From DAMCZI01 sp032095175 (GTDB lineage: Bacteria > Bacillota > Clostridia > Clostridiales > Caloramatoraceae): DNA of 41,508 nt. Location of the stretch: the NCBI GenBank assembly GCA_032095175.1, contig DAMCZI010000040.1, forward strand, positions 1 to 41,508, written 5' to 3'. Shown here piece by piece: positions 32,890-41,421 of this stretch. Under the pieces are notes generated by a model. The model saw nothing but the letters and a program-made list of their open reading frames with translations, did no database searches and was not told the origin of the DNA. Positions within the stretch are counted from its first letter, which is position 1. Every line of letters starts with the position of its first letter. The position numbers were made by a program, and so were the translations under genes.

Positions 32890-35289
32890 TTACTTAATTT
32901 CAACTTTAAATGTTTCTTCGGGGTATATATCAATACTTTCAGCCCAGGTGCAGGCTTTTATATCTTTTATACATTCCCTATAAAGTTCTATATTATGCAT
33001 GGCATCACTAATGCTTAAAGCATTTATTGTAGTTTTTAAGGATAGATTTCTTTCTGACTTATATTTTCGAACCTCTCCTATTATACTTTTTAAGTTTTCT
33101 CCAAAGGAAAGCAGCTTTTCATCGGAGCATCTATCATACATATTCCAGGTCATGGTGTGTATGGATGGAGTCTTTTCAAAATCCTTGAAATACGCCTGAT
33201 ATATTTCCTCTGTTATATGTGGTACATAAATTGAATACAGCTTAAGGATTTCAAGAAGTACATTGTATAGAGCATATTGAGCAGAAAGCCTCTCGTAAGC
33301 GCCATGGATTTCTGGTTTATACAATCTATCCTTTATAATTTCAAGGTAGTTGTCACAAAAATCATTCCAGAAGAATTCATCTATTTTCTGTCTTGCAAGA
33401 CCTATCTCATATTGGTTAAGAAGATCTCTTGCATTTATCTCTGTTTCTTTAAGCTTTTCTAATATCCATCTATCTGGAGCCAGAAGTTTTTGAGGCTTTT
33501 GTCCTTTATAGTCCTCAAGGTGCATTATACAAAAGCTCGAGGCATTCCAAAGCTTGGTTAGGAATCGTTTTGATATCTTAAGTTCATCCTCAGAGAACAT
33601 GGTATCTGTTCCAAGCCTTGCGCAAGATGCCCAGTATCTAAGGGAGTCGGCTGAGTATCTTTCTATAAGTGTATTAGGGGATAAGGGTGAATTATTCTTT
33701 GATTTACTTATCTTCTCTCCCTTTTTAGCTAAAACGAATCCACAAATCATTATGTCCTTCCAGGGGAGTTTACCGGTATGAAACAAGCTTCTTACAATTG
33801 TATAAAATGCCCATGTTCTTATTATTTCATGGGCTTGAGTTCTCATTCCCATTGGCATGAGCTTATCCGAAATGTCATTCTCTGTACCCCAGCGAGAATT
33901 TATAAGAGGGGTAAGGGATGAGGTTGCCCATGTATCAAGTACTGCAGCTTCGGGAATAAATTCCGTGCTTCCACAAGTGCAGGGGGTTGATGGGCCTTTT
34001 TCAATTGGATTTATTGGAAGCTCCTCTTCATTTGCAAATATGATTTTGCCGCATCTTTTGCAGTACCAGATTGGAAAGGGGATTCCAAAGTATCTCTGCC
34101 TTGAAATGCACCAATCCCATTTCAGATTTTCTACCCATGTAATATATCTTGTTTTCATTGATGGTGGATACCAGTTTATCTCATCTGCTGCTTTAAGATA
34201 TCTTTCTCTTTCACTTAATATATCAATATACCACTGCTTTGAAGGGATTATTTCTATTGGCTTTCCACATCGTTCATGGGTTGAAACTGTATGCATAATA
34301 GTTTCACTTTTTTTAAGAAGTTCCTTTTCCTTTAAAAGCTCTATGATTTTCTCCCTTGCAGCAGCAATTTTAAGTCCACCAATAAAAGGAACATCAATGG
34401 ATATTTTCCCATTGGATTCTATAACCCTTCTATAGGTTAGTTTGTACTTTTCATACCATTCAACATCTGTTGTATCTCCAAAGGTTGCACACATTACTAC
34501 ACCGGTACCCTTGTCCTTTGATACTTTTTCATCGGATAGGATTGGGATTTCATATTCGTAAAGAGGAACAAGTGCTGTTTTTCCTATATATTTTGAGTAT
34601 CTTTCATCGTCAGAATTAACAAAAAGGCATACGCAGCCATATAAAAGCTCTGGACGGGTTGTTGCTACGATAAGTTCCTCTTCTTCAACCATAAATGGTA
34701 TATAGTTAAATGTTGTTTCTATATCTATGCTATCAAGCTCTGCCTGGGCTATTGAGGTTTGGCAGGTTGTACACCAAAGTACAGGAGATTCTTTAATATA
34801 TGCCTTCCCTGCCTTGGCCATTTCAATAAAGGCTTTCTGGGATATCTTTTGTACCATAGGATTAATAGTTTCATATTTCAAGTTCCAGTCAACGCTGAAT
34901 CCCATGGAAGTCCAAAGCTGTCTAAATTCATCTTCATATCCTTTAGTTGTATTAAGACATTTTTTTATAAACTCGCTCCTCTTAAGATCAACCGCTCGGA
35001 TATTTTCTTCCTTTTCAACAAGCCTCTCAGTTGGAAGTCCGTTGTCATCAAAGCCAAAGGGGTAGAATACGTTTTTCCCCTGCATCCTTTGAAATCTTGC
35101 AATCATTTCAGCCTGTGTATAGGAAAATATATGACCTATATGAATACTTCCACTTACGGTTGGTGGAGGAGTATCTATTGAAAAGGTCTCTTTTGTACTT
35201 TCAGGGTTATATTTATATATGTTATTTTCTTTCCAGTAATCCTGCCATTTCTTTTCTGATTCGGTTGGGTTATACTTTTTGTTTAACAT
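32890..35289 (-). CDS. valS: Valyl-tRNA synthetase, short archaeal-like form
   Basis: About 799 residues. Class I signatures are HIGH (GSIHIGHIF, near residue 48) and KMSKS as KISKS (GEKISKSKNN). The CP1 editing domain is marked by TTRPELLYGCVCLFV, and a zinc-ribbon insert by CKRCGK and CTCGS. The PPPTVSGSIHIGHIFSYTQ opening identifies valine specificity. It is shorter than the usual ~880-residue bacterial enzyme and lacks the C-terminal coiled-coil tRNA arm, as in archaeal-like ValRS found in some Clostridia. I start at ATG 35289, which has GGAGGTG 5-6 bases upstream, dropping 11 residues of the longer frame. A T-box leader controls it. Confidence 0.9.
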   Translation of the reverse strand: MLNKKYNPTESEKKWQDYWKENNIYKYNPESTKETFSIDTPPPTVSGSIHIGHIFSYTQAEMIARFQRMQGKNVFYPFGFDDNGLPTERLVEKEENIRAVDLKRSEFIKKCLNTTKGYEDEFRQLWTSMGFSVDWNLKYETINPMVQKISQKAFIEMAKAGKAYIKESPVLWCTTCQTSIAQAELDSIDIETTFNYIPFMVEEEELIVATTRPELLYGCVCLFVNSDDERYSKYIGKTALVPLYEYEIPILSDEKVSKDKGTGVVMCATFGDTTDVEWYEKYKLTYRRVIESNGKISIDVPFIGGLKIAAAREKIIELLKEKELLKKSETIMHTVSTHERCGKPIEIIPSKQWYIDILSERERYLKAADEINWYPPSMKTRYITWVENLKWDWCISRQRYFGIPFPIWYCKRCGKIIFANEEELPINPIEKGPSTPCTCGSTEFIPEAAVLDTWATSSLTPLINSRWGTENDISDKLMPMGMRTQAHEIIRTWAFYTIVRSLFHTGKLPWKDIMICGFVLAKKGEKISKSKNNSPLSPNTLIERYSADSLRYWASCARLGTDTMFSEDELKISKRFLTKLWNASSFCIMHLEDYKGQKPQKLLAPDRWILEKLKETEINARDLLNQYEIGLARQKIDEFFWNDFCDNYLEIIKDRLYKPEIHGAYERLSAQYALYNVLLEILKLYSIYVPHITEEIYQAYFKDFEKTPSIHTMTWNMYDRCSDEKLLSFGENLKSIIGEVRKYKSERNLSLKTTINALSISDAMHNIELYRECIKDIKACTWAESIDIYPEETFKVEIK

Positions 35290-35328
35290 AAGAACACCTC
35301 CAATTAATTTTAAGGCTACCAATGCCCT

Positions 35329-35409
35329 GGTGACAGGCTCTTGAGTTAATTAATCAAAAGCATTGTAAAATGCTTTAATTAAATAACTCAAAACTCAAGT
35401 ACCTGACAC
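35329..35409. repeat. Long palindromic repeat, copy B, in the valS leader
   Basis: Arms begin GGTGACAGGCTCTTGAGTTA (plus) and, on the other strand, GGTGTCAGGTACTTGAGTT. The centre forms an AGCATT/AATGCT stem. One arm lacks a GAGTTAT unit present in copies A and C. It lies between the T-box terminator and the valS ribosome binding site, so it is transcribed as part of the valS mRNA. Confidence 0.85.
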
Positions 35410-35412
35410 CCT

Positions 35413-35447
35413 TCCTGTTTCCCTAGGGCGCCTCAGGGAAAACAGGA
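35413..35447. repeat. Hairpin between T-box terminator and copy B
   Basis: TCCTGTTTCCCT pairs with AGGGAAAACAGGA (one bulged A) around a 10-base loop. It lies within the valS leader, downstream of the terminator, and has no T-tract. Confidence 0.6.
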
Positions 35448-35453
35448 GCAAAT

Positions 35454-35730
35454 AAAAAACCCTCCGTCCTTAATAGGACGAAGGGTAAACTCCGCGGTAC
35501 CACCTAGATTTGTACAATGTACACTCTCAATATAGTACGGGCAATAAGCCGATACTACTTCCCTTTTAACGGTAGGAAATCCGGTAAAGCCTACTTTCAA
35601 ATGATTTCAGTTTACGGCTCAGGTGCTACCTTCATCATCTCCATCATGGGAAATTTCCACCAGCATTCCCTCTCTACATTTCAGAATAATGACTACTCCT
35701 CACCATCAATGCCTTTTATATAATTTATTT
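35454..35730 (-). promoter_or_regulatory. T-box riboswitch of valS
   Basis: On the minus strand the T-box sequence AGGTGGTACCGCGG occurs at 35505-35492. It is followed by a terminator stem ACCCTTCGTCC/GGACGGAGGGT (35486-35459) and six Ts. Upstream are the Stem I features GAGGAGTAGT, AGAGAGGGAATG and GCTGGTGGAAA. T-boxes sense uncharged tRNA. In the specifier region GAAGGTAGCACC the valine codon GTA (35629-35627) fits the downstream valS, but the reading is not unique (AGC is also possible). Confidence 0.93.
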
Positions 35731-35736
35731 TTACCT

Positions 35737-35765
35737 ATTCTAGCAATAATATTATATGATGTCAA
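35737..35765 (-). promoter_or_regulatory. Promoter of the valS T-box transcript
   Basis: On the minus strand TTGACA (35765-35760), a 17-base spacer and TAGAAT (35742-35737). The predicted start, near 35730, is a few tens of bases before Stem I. Confidence 0.8.
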
Positions 35766-35815
35766 GGTATATTTTGTTAATATATACAGATTTAAAAGTC
35801 TATAAGCTTCTATTG

Positions 35816-36436
35816 CTATTTTGAAAATGTATTTTCAACAACACAGGGCAGCAATGAATATATGGATTTGCCGATTTTTTCTTCAAAATAGTTTTTGATT
35901 TCAAAAGTGGATTTCCACTTAGGTACTATAAAATCATTTAATCCATGACGCATTGCCACATCAACCATTCTTTTCTCCATCAGGCAAAAACCCTGAGGAA
36001 GTGCTATGGCATCACAAAGCTGAATAAGCTTATCGTAGTCTGTGTATTCAACATTTTTTACATATTCTTCTGCAAACTTATACTCTTCTTCAGAACAGTC
36101 CCAATCACCAAAAGCACATTTTATATCCTGGTATGGAAAGGAGTGTGTCATGCAGATCTGTGCAGGAAGGTCATAACCCTTTTCCTTTAAAAAGTTATAA
36201 CCAGCGATGGAATGTCTCATACCCTTTGATTTAGACCTTCTGCCTATATCATGAAGTAAGCCTAAAACCATAGCAGTGTCACCATCAAGTTCTCCTGTTG
36301 CCTTTGCAATATATGATGCTGCTTGTCCGACATATATTGAATGCTGAACCCATAGACCAGGAAATAATATAGATGCTTCTTCTAGCATTTGCTCTGCTTC
36401 TTTAATAGTAGGTATATTTAGTGAAAAGTTACTCAT
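35816..36436 (-). CDS. HD-domain phosphohydrolase
   Basis: A 206-residue protein with the HD metal-site pattern: His in WVQHSIYVG (near 31), LLHDIGRR (His/Asp near 59-60), and RHSIAGYNFL and CMTHSF histidines further on. HD proteins of this size cleave phosphate esters, often nucleotides; the substrate is unknown. The start is ATG 36436 (MSNFSLNIPTIKEAEQML), which has CGGAGGT 5 bases upstream. The 35 hydrophobic residues read upstream in the longer frame are not part of the gene. No clear terminator separates it from the valS promoter. Confidence 0.82.
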   Translation of the reverse strand: MSNFSLNIPTIKEAEQMLEEASILFPGLWVQHSIYVGQAASYIAKATGELDGDTAMVLGLLHDIGRRSKSKGMRHSIAGYNFLKEKGYDLPAQICMTHSFPYQDIKCAFGDWDCSEEEYKFAEEYVKNVEYTDYDKLIQLCDAIALPQGFCLMEKRMVDVAMRHGLNDFIVPKWKSTFEIKNYFEEKIGKSIYSLLPCVVENTFSK

Positions 36437-36688
36437 AATTACCTCCGTAAATCGTAAACTCAATAATTTTGCAACACTTATATATATAAATATACAGTAA
36501 AATATAATAAATAACAACATATAATAACATTTGTATACCACAAATACTAAGAATGTTGGTTGTTTTTTAGTTGTTTCGATTACTCGAATATTCTGTATTT
36601 GATATGTTTATAAAAGGGGCATATGGGAATATTGCTTGTGCTAAAATATAGATAAAAGGAAAAATTTTATTAAATCGGGGGTATTCGT

Positions 36689-38692
36689 GTGGAGAAAATT
36701 AAAATTGATGACTTTACAAGGTACAAATTCCTATCAGGGATAAAACATTCTCCTGATGGAAAATATGCTTGCTTTACAGTACACGGAATGGATGTTGATG
36801 AAAACAAGTATAATTCAAATCTATGGGTCTATAGTATTGAGGATAAAAAACATTTCCAACTTACATCCTTTGATAGTGAGAGAAGCTTTATATGGATGGA
36901 TGACAGCAAAACTATCCTTTTCCTTGATGTTAGGGATTCTAGAGATAAGGAAACGAGGGAGTCGGGTGAGGAATTTACCCAGTATTATTCAATTAATATT
37001 CATGGAGGAGAAGCATTAAAGGCTTTTAGAATATCCAAAAGTGTTAGTGCAATTAAGGTAATAGATGAAAATACATTTGTTTTTACAGCCTCACATAATA
37101 TTGGAATAGCAGATATCGATTGCTTGGATGATGGTGAAAGGGAGAAGGAGCTTAAAAAAAGGAAGGAAGAAAGAGATTACGAGGTTCTTGAGGAAATACC
37201 CTATTGGAGTAATGGAGGGGGATTTACAAGTAAAAAAAGGAGCAGACTTTACACATACCATAGAGATACTAACAAGATTGATGCTATAACTGGGGAGAAT
37301 ACAGATGTTGAGAGCTTTAATTTAAACAGAGAAAGAAATAAGGTTGTTTTTGTAGCTCAGAATTTTGAAGGGAAAATGGCACTTACAAATGATATATATG
37401 TTTATAACATATGTGAAAATACTATAGAAAAGCTTACGAATTTAGATGGATGGAATTATGAATATGTGAACTTCATAACAGATAATGAGCTTATATTCAC
37501 TGCAAGTGATATGAAAAAGTATGGAGTAAATGAAAACAGGAGGTTCTATATATATAATTTTGGCACTAAACAGATAAAATCCATAACTCCTGATTTTGAC
37601 AGGAGCCTTTGGAGCTCTGTTGGTTCTGACTGCAGGTATGGTGGTTCACAGAATATGCAAATTGATAGGGAGTATCTCTATTTTGCTACAACAGAGGTGG
37701 ATAGCACATTTTTAAACAGAGTTGATGTAAGTGGCAAAATAGAAAGAGTAATTACAAATAACGGCTCAGTTGATGGATGCAGTGTAAAAAATGGAGAAGT
37801 TCTGTTTATTGGTATGAGAGGAACTAAGCTTCAGGAGTTATACAGATTAGGTGATGTTGAGGAACAAATTACTGATTTCAATGGCTGGATAAATAGACAG
37901 AGAAGTGTTGCATCCCTTGAAAAGCTAAGTGTTGAAACTGAACCTGGAGTTGTAATTGATGGATGGGTTATGAAACCTGTTGACTTTGAAGAAGACAAAA
38001 AATATCCTGCAATATTGGACATACATGGAGGACCAAAGACGGTTTATGGAGAGGTCTTCGTTCATGAAATGCAGTATTGGGCAAATGAAGGATATGTGGT
38101 ATTTTTCTGCAACCCAAGGGGAAGCGATGGAAAGGGAAATGAGTTCGCAGATATAAGGGGAAAATATGGAACAATAGATTATGATGATATAATGAAGTTT
38201 ACCGATGAAGTTCTTGAAAGATACAATTTCATCGATGGAGACAGGGTAGGTGTTACAGGGGGTTCATATGGTGGATATATGACAAACTGGATAATAGGAC
38301 ACACTGACAGATTTAAGGCAGCTGCATCCCAGAGAAGTATCTCAAATTGGATTTCAAAATTCTGCACAACGGATATAGGATACTATTTTGTTGATGACCA
38401 AAATGGTGGAACACCATGGAGCAACCAGGAAAAGCTGTGGTGGCATTCTCCATTAAAATATGCAGACAAAGTTAAAACTCCAACACTTTTTATACATTCA
38501 GAGGAAGACTACAGATGCTGGCTTGCAGAAGGATTACAGATGTTTACAGCATTAAAATACCACGGAGTAGAAGCAAGGTTATGCATGTTTAGAGGTGAAA
38601 ACCATGAATTAAGCAGGAGCGGAAAACCAAAGCACAGATTAAGAAGATTAAGAGAGATAACTGATTGGTTTGATAAATATTTGAAGGCATAA
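36689..38692 (+). CDS. S9 family prolyl-oligopeptidase-type serine peptidase
   Basis: A 667-residue protein. The N-terminal two thirds form a beta-propeller with blades such as LSGIKHSPDGKYACFTVHG. The C-terminal alpha/beta-hydrolase domain carries the triad Ser526 (GGSYGGYMTNW), Asp607 (SEEDYRCW) and His639 (GENHELSR). It resembles acylaminoacyl peptidase/DPP-IV-like S9C enzymes, which cleave short peptides in the cytoplasm. No signal peptide. The start is GTG after a GGGGG stretch 6 bases upstream. The palindrome copy C begins about 10 bases after its stop. Confidence 0.92.
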   Translation: MEKIKIDDFTRYKFLSGIKHSPDGKYACFTVHGMDVDENKYNSNLWVYSIEDKKHFQLTSFDSERSFIWMDDSKTILFLDVRDSRDKETRESGEEFTQYYSINIHGGEALKAFRISKSVSAIKVIDENTFVFTASHNIGIADIDCLDDGEREKELKKRKEERDYEVLEEIPYWSNGGGFTSKKRSRLYTYHRDTNKIDAITGENTDVESFNLNRERNKVVFVAQNFEGKMALTNDIYVYNICENTIEKLTNLDGWNYEYVNFITDNELIFTASDMKKYGVNENRRFYIYNFGTKQIKSITPDFDRSLWSSVGSDCRYGGSQNMQIDREYLYFATTEVDSTFLNRVDVSGKIERVITNNGSVDGCSVKNGEVLFIGMRGTKLQELYRLGDVEEQITDFNGWINRQRSVASLEKLSVETEPGVVIDGWVMKPVDFEEDKKYPAILDIHGGPKTVYGEVFVHEMQYWANEGYVVFFCNPRGSDGKGNEFADIRGKYGTIDYDDIMKFTDEVLERYNFIDGDRVGVTGGSYGGYMTNWIIGHTDRFKAAASQRSISNWISKFCTTDIGYYFVDDQNGGTPWSNQEKLWWHSPLKYADKVKTPTLFIHSEEDYRCWLAEGLQMFTALKYHGVEARLCMFRGENHELSRSGKPKHRLRRLREITDWFDKYLKA

Positions 38693-38703
38693 AAAGTGGT
38701 GAA

Positions 38704-38803
38704 AGAAGGTAACAGGCACTTGAGTTAAGAGTTATTTAGTTAATAAAAGTATAAATAGATAATTTAGCTAAAATAACTCATAACTCAAGAGCCTGTCACC
38801 TTC
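38704..38803. repeat. Long palindromic repeat, copy C
   Basis: Arms starting GAAGGTAACAGGCACTTGAG (plus) and GAAGGTGACAGGCTCTTGAG (minus) pair over about 37 bp with several mismatches. Both arms contain the GAGTTAnGAGTTATTT unit. It fills the gap between two convergent genes and ends 1-2 bases from the GNAT stop codon. Confidence 0.87.
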
Positions 38804-38804
38804 T

Positions 38805-39593
38805 TTATCTATACATATTCCATATTCCGATGTCTCTAAAGCCTATTCTTTTATATATGTCCCCTGCCTTTGGGTTTTTATAGTACAAGCATAGTGTTTT
38901 ACCTTGTTTTACCATATCTTCGCATAATGCTTTTACACATGCAGAAGCAAATCCCTGTCCTCGTAGGCTTTCGCTGCTCATAACGCTTACAACCATTGCA
39001 GACATACTATTTTCTGCTGAGGATTGAGCATAGGATATTATTTTCCCATCCAGTTCAACATAATATCCATGAGCTGTTCCTGATTTGAACTCGTTTATAA
39101 GTATTTCTTTAAAGTCTCCGCTTCCACTTGAAAATTCCTTTATATTATTTTTAAGCTCAACAATTCTTTCTACATCATCCAGTGAAGCTTTTTTAACGAT
39201 TACATTTTCATTGACTTTAAATGAGGAATCAATTTTATTTAATACAGCAAAAAAATGAACATCTGGATCAGGCAAATTTAAAGCAGAACCTTCAAATTTA
39301 GATATAATTTCTTTCTTTCCTGTAAGCATTCCAAATTTATCATAACTCTTTATTATTTCTACAAATCCATTTACATCAAAATCTTCCTTTGAGTAAGCTG
39401 TGAAAATAGAAAAAAATCTTACCATTACAGCCTTTAAAACTCCATTTTCATCAAACTCCCCATAGTAGTCCAGAAAAGGTTTATCATATCCATGGTTTTC
39501 AATATCCCCAATTATGTACAGGTTGAATTCAGGTTCATTTTTTACAAGCTCTATAATCTTTGAATTATCATCTTGATTGAGTTTTCTAATCAT
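38805..39593 (-). CDS. GNAT-family N-acetyltransferase
   Basis: A 262-residue protein. The C-terminal half holds a GNAT domain with the acetyl-CoA loop SLRGQGFASACVKALCEDM (near 208-228) and CLYYKNPKAGDIYKRIGFRDIGIW at the end. The N-terminal half (FNLYIIGDIENHGYD..., LKAVMVRFFSIFTAY) looks like a second, degenerate GNAT-like lobe, as in two-domain GNATs. Acceptor unknown. The ATG has AAGGAGGG about 8 bases upstream. Transcribed alone, divergent from the tgl operon. Confidence 0.82.
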   Translation of the reverse strand: MIRKLNQDDNSKIIELVKNEPEFNLYIIGDIENHGYDKPFLDYYGEFDENGVLKAVMVRFFSIFTAYSKEDFDVNGFVEIIKSYDKFGMLTGKKEIISKFEGSALNLPDPDVHFFAVLNKIDSSFKVNENVIVKKASLDDVERIVELKNNIKEFSSGSGDFKEILINEFKSGTAHGYYVELDGKIISYAQSSAENSMSAMVVSVMSSESLRGQGFASACVKALCEDMVKQGKTLCLYYKNPKAGDIYKRIGFRDIGIWNMYR

Positions 39594-39675
39594 AACATTT
39601 TCCCTCCTTATAGTAACAACATCACTATCTATTTCTATATTATATAATATCTAAACAATATGTGGGAGATATTTA

Positions 39676-40671
39676 ATGGACACACTTAGATTTAAAGTTG
39701 AAAATGAACTGGACAGAGTAAGGCATGATAGAGGGAATGATGGGTTAAGAGATTATATTAAGCAGTTAGCACAAAAAGATAAGAGGAGGGCGATAGATTT
39801 AATTAATGAAGAAGAACTCAGCTTTGCTTCTTTGTTTGTGCTTAGGGACAGAATACAGCAACTAGGTTTTTTTGATCAAATGAATATTAGAAATAAAATT
39901 GCACTTGAAATCGTTGATGAAACTTTAAAGGAATACAAGGTGGAACTGGCACCTTCAGACATGGTATCAAGTTTTATACAAAATGTTCGCGCAGCGTTAA
40001 AATGGATGTTTACAACTGGTGCCTTTGATGATGGAATGAGTGATGAGTATGATGAGGTAATGGATATTACTGCAATACTGCTTGTGAAGGTTTATAAGGA
40101 TAAGGGTATTTTGCCGCTTCTGGCGGATATGATTTTTAAACGATATAAAATGGGGACCTGTATACATGATCTCGCATGGGCTTTTTTTGAAAGTAAGGAG
40201 CCATACAGCTTGATTTTGATTGGAAACAGGCTTCGATCAAGGGAGATTAAGGATGTTGAGTTAGCTTGTAAATTACTTGGCTTCATACCTGGTGTAGATG
40301 TAAAAAGCAGTGTAGATGGAGAAACGCAGTATCTTGGATTTTTCAATTGGATTGAAGAAAATCGACCATTTCTTTATTTTACAGGAGAAAGCTTTCAGCA
40401 GAAGAATAACCCGACACCCTATGTTGTTGTATTAGAGGCAAAATACCTTTGTAAGTTTATATCTATTGATATAGGAAAGTCATTGGAACCCCTTACTAAG
40501 GAAGAGAGTGAACTATTAAACAGCTTTAACAAACAGGATGATGATACAAAGATATTGATCTCAAATTATTCCTTTAGACTGCACCATGATGATGTGAATA
40601 GATGGAATATGTGGCTTCACCGTCCTATTGAAGAACAGATAAAAATTGCTGAAGCAGGGCAGGTGAAATAA
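39676..40671 (+). CDS. Uncharacterised protein encoded directly before transglutaminase
   Basis: A 331-residue, probably cytosolic and largely helical protein without signal peptide or membrane helices. The N-terminus is charged (FKVENELDRVRHDRGNDGLRDYIKQ). A helical middle is followed by a mixed segment VKSSVDGETQYLGFFNWIEENRPFLYFTGESF and a C-terminal SFRLHHDDVNRWNMWLHRP. I recognise no family or catalytic motif. Its TAA stop abuts the ATG of tgl with no gap, so the two are almost certainly translated together, which suggests a role in spore-coat cross-linking or in forming the substrate. The ATG follows GGGAGATAT. Confidence 0.75.
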   Translation: MDTLRFKVENELDRVRHDRGNDGLRDYIKQLAQKDKRRAIDLINEEELSFASLFVLRDRIQQLGFFDQMNIRNKIALEIVDETLKEYKVELAPSDMVSSFIQNVRAALKWMFTTGAFDDGMSDEYDEVMDITAILLVKVYKDKGILPLLADMIFKRYKMGTCIHDLAWAFFESKEPYSLILIGNRLRSREIKDVELACKLLGFIPGVDVKSSVDGETQYLGFFNWIEENRPFLYFTGESFQQKNNPTPYVVVLEAKYLCKFISIDIGKSLEPLTKEESELLNSFNKQDDDTKILISNYSFRLHHDDVNRWNMWLHRPIEEQIKIAEAGQVK

Positions 40672-41421
40672 ATGATTAAGATTTCAGGAAGTATAATTGA
40701 TCCTAAAGTTATTTTAGAGCAATATCCAGAAGGTAGTGTACAAAGAAAAATAGTTGAAATACTATCTATGAGTAGTGAAACATATCTTTATAGAACATTA
40801 GAACAATTAAAATTTGAAATTGATTTACGAATGAATATCATAAAGGCCTCAAGGGAGCTCAATGATAGTGATTTTTCATTTAGGGTTTTTCATAAATCAA
40901 TATGTAATTCTGATTACTGGGAGCGTACAGATGAAGGAGGATTCCTATTGAGAAAGGATGTGAAGCCCTCTGAAGCAATTAAGGATATCTATAAAAACAG
41001 TTCAAAGTATGGAACAGAATGTGCTACGGCAATAGTTATTCTTTATTATAAAGCAGTTGCTGAGATATATTCTCAGGGGCTTTTTGACAGTATGTTCACT
41101 AGCATATATTTAATGGATTGGCAGCACATTGATAATGATCTTAGGGTTGACTACTATGCAAATGAAAAAGACTATTTACCCGGGGATTGCAGATACTTTA
41201 AAAACCCTGATGTAAATCCTGTTACCCCGCAATGGCAGGGAGAAAATACAATAGACTTGGGGGATGGAACCTATTATGGTCATGGTATTGGGATAAGAAA
41301 GGCAGAAGGGATAATTGCTGCACTTAATAAGCGAAGAAAAGATGGTGCAACTAGGGATGCATACCTAATTAATTCTGCAACAAGGCCAGATTTTATGTAT
41401 TTAGCAGATAAAAATAAATAG
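40672..41421 (+). CDS. tgl: Protein-glutamine gamma-glutamyltransferase (spore coat transglutaminase)
   Basis: A 249-residue protein, close to the 245 residues of B. subtilis Tgl. The catalytic cysteine is Cys117 in YGTECATAI, and the family segments DWQHIDNDL, YLPGDCRYFKNPDV, PQWQGENTIDLG and YYGHGIGI are all present. Tgl forms epsilon-(gamma-glutamyl)lysine links in spore coat proteins late in sporulation. It is translationally coupled to the uncharacterised gene before it. Its presence is the best evidence here that the organism forms endospores. The last ~90 bases of the window contain no further gene. Confidence 0.93.
   Translation: MIKISGSIIDPKVILEQYPEGSVQRKIVEILSMSSETYLYRTLEQLKFEIDLRMNIIKASRELNDSDFSFRVFHKSICNSDYWERTDEGGFLLRKDVKPSEAIKDIYKNSSKYGTECATAIVILYYKAVAEIYSQGLFDSMFTSIYLMDWQHIDNDLRVDYYANEKDYLPGDCRYFKNPDVNPVTPQWQGENTIDLGDGTYYGHGIGIRKAEGIIAALNKRRKDGATRDAYLINSATRPDFMYLADKNK

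Noticed and set aside
33857..34435. 192-codon open frame on the plus strand
   Set aside because: It lies entirely antisense to valS, lacks a ribosome binding site and has no recognisable protein features; a by-product of valS codon usage. The other long antisense frames were rejected for the same reason.
35287..35301. 15-base sequence shared by the start regions of valS and the RAYT gene (also at 1055-1069)
   Set aside because: It consists of a consensus ribosome binding site, a short spacer and the start codon, so the identity is probably coincidence.
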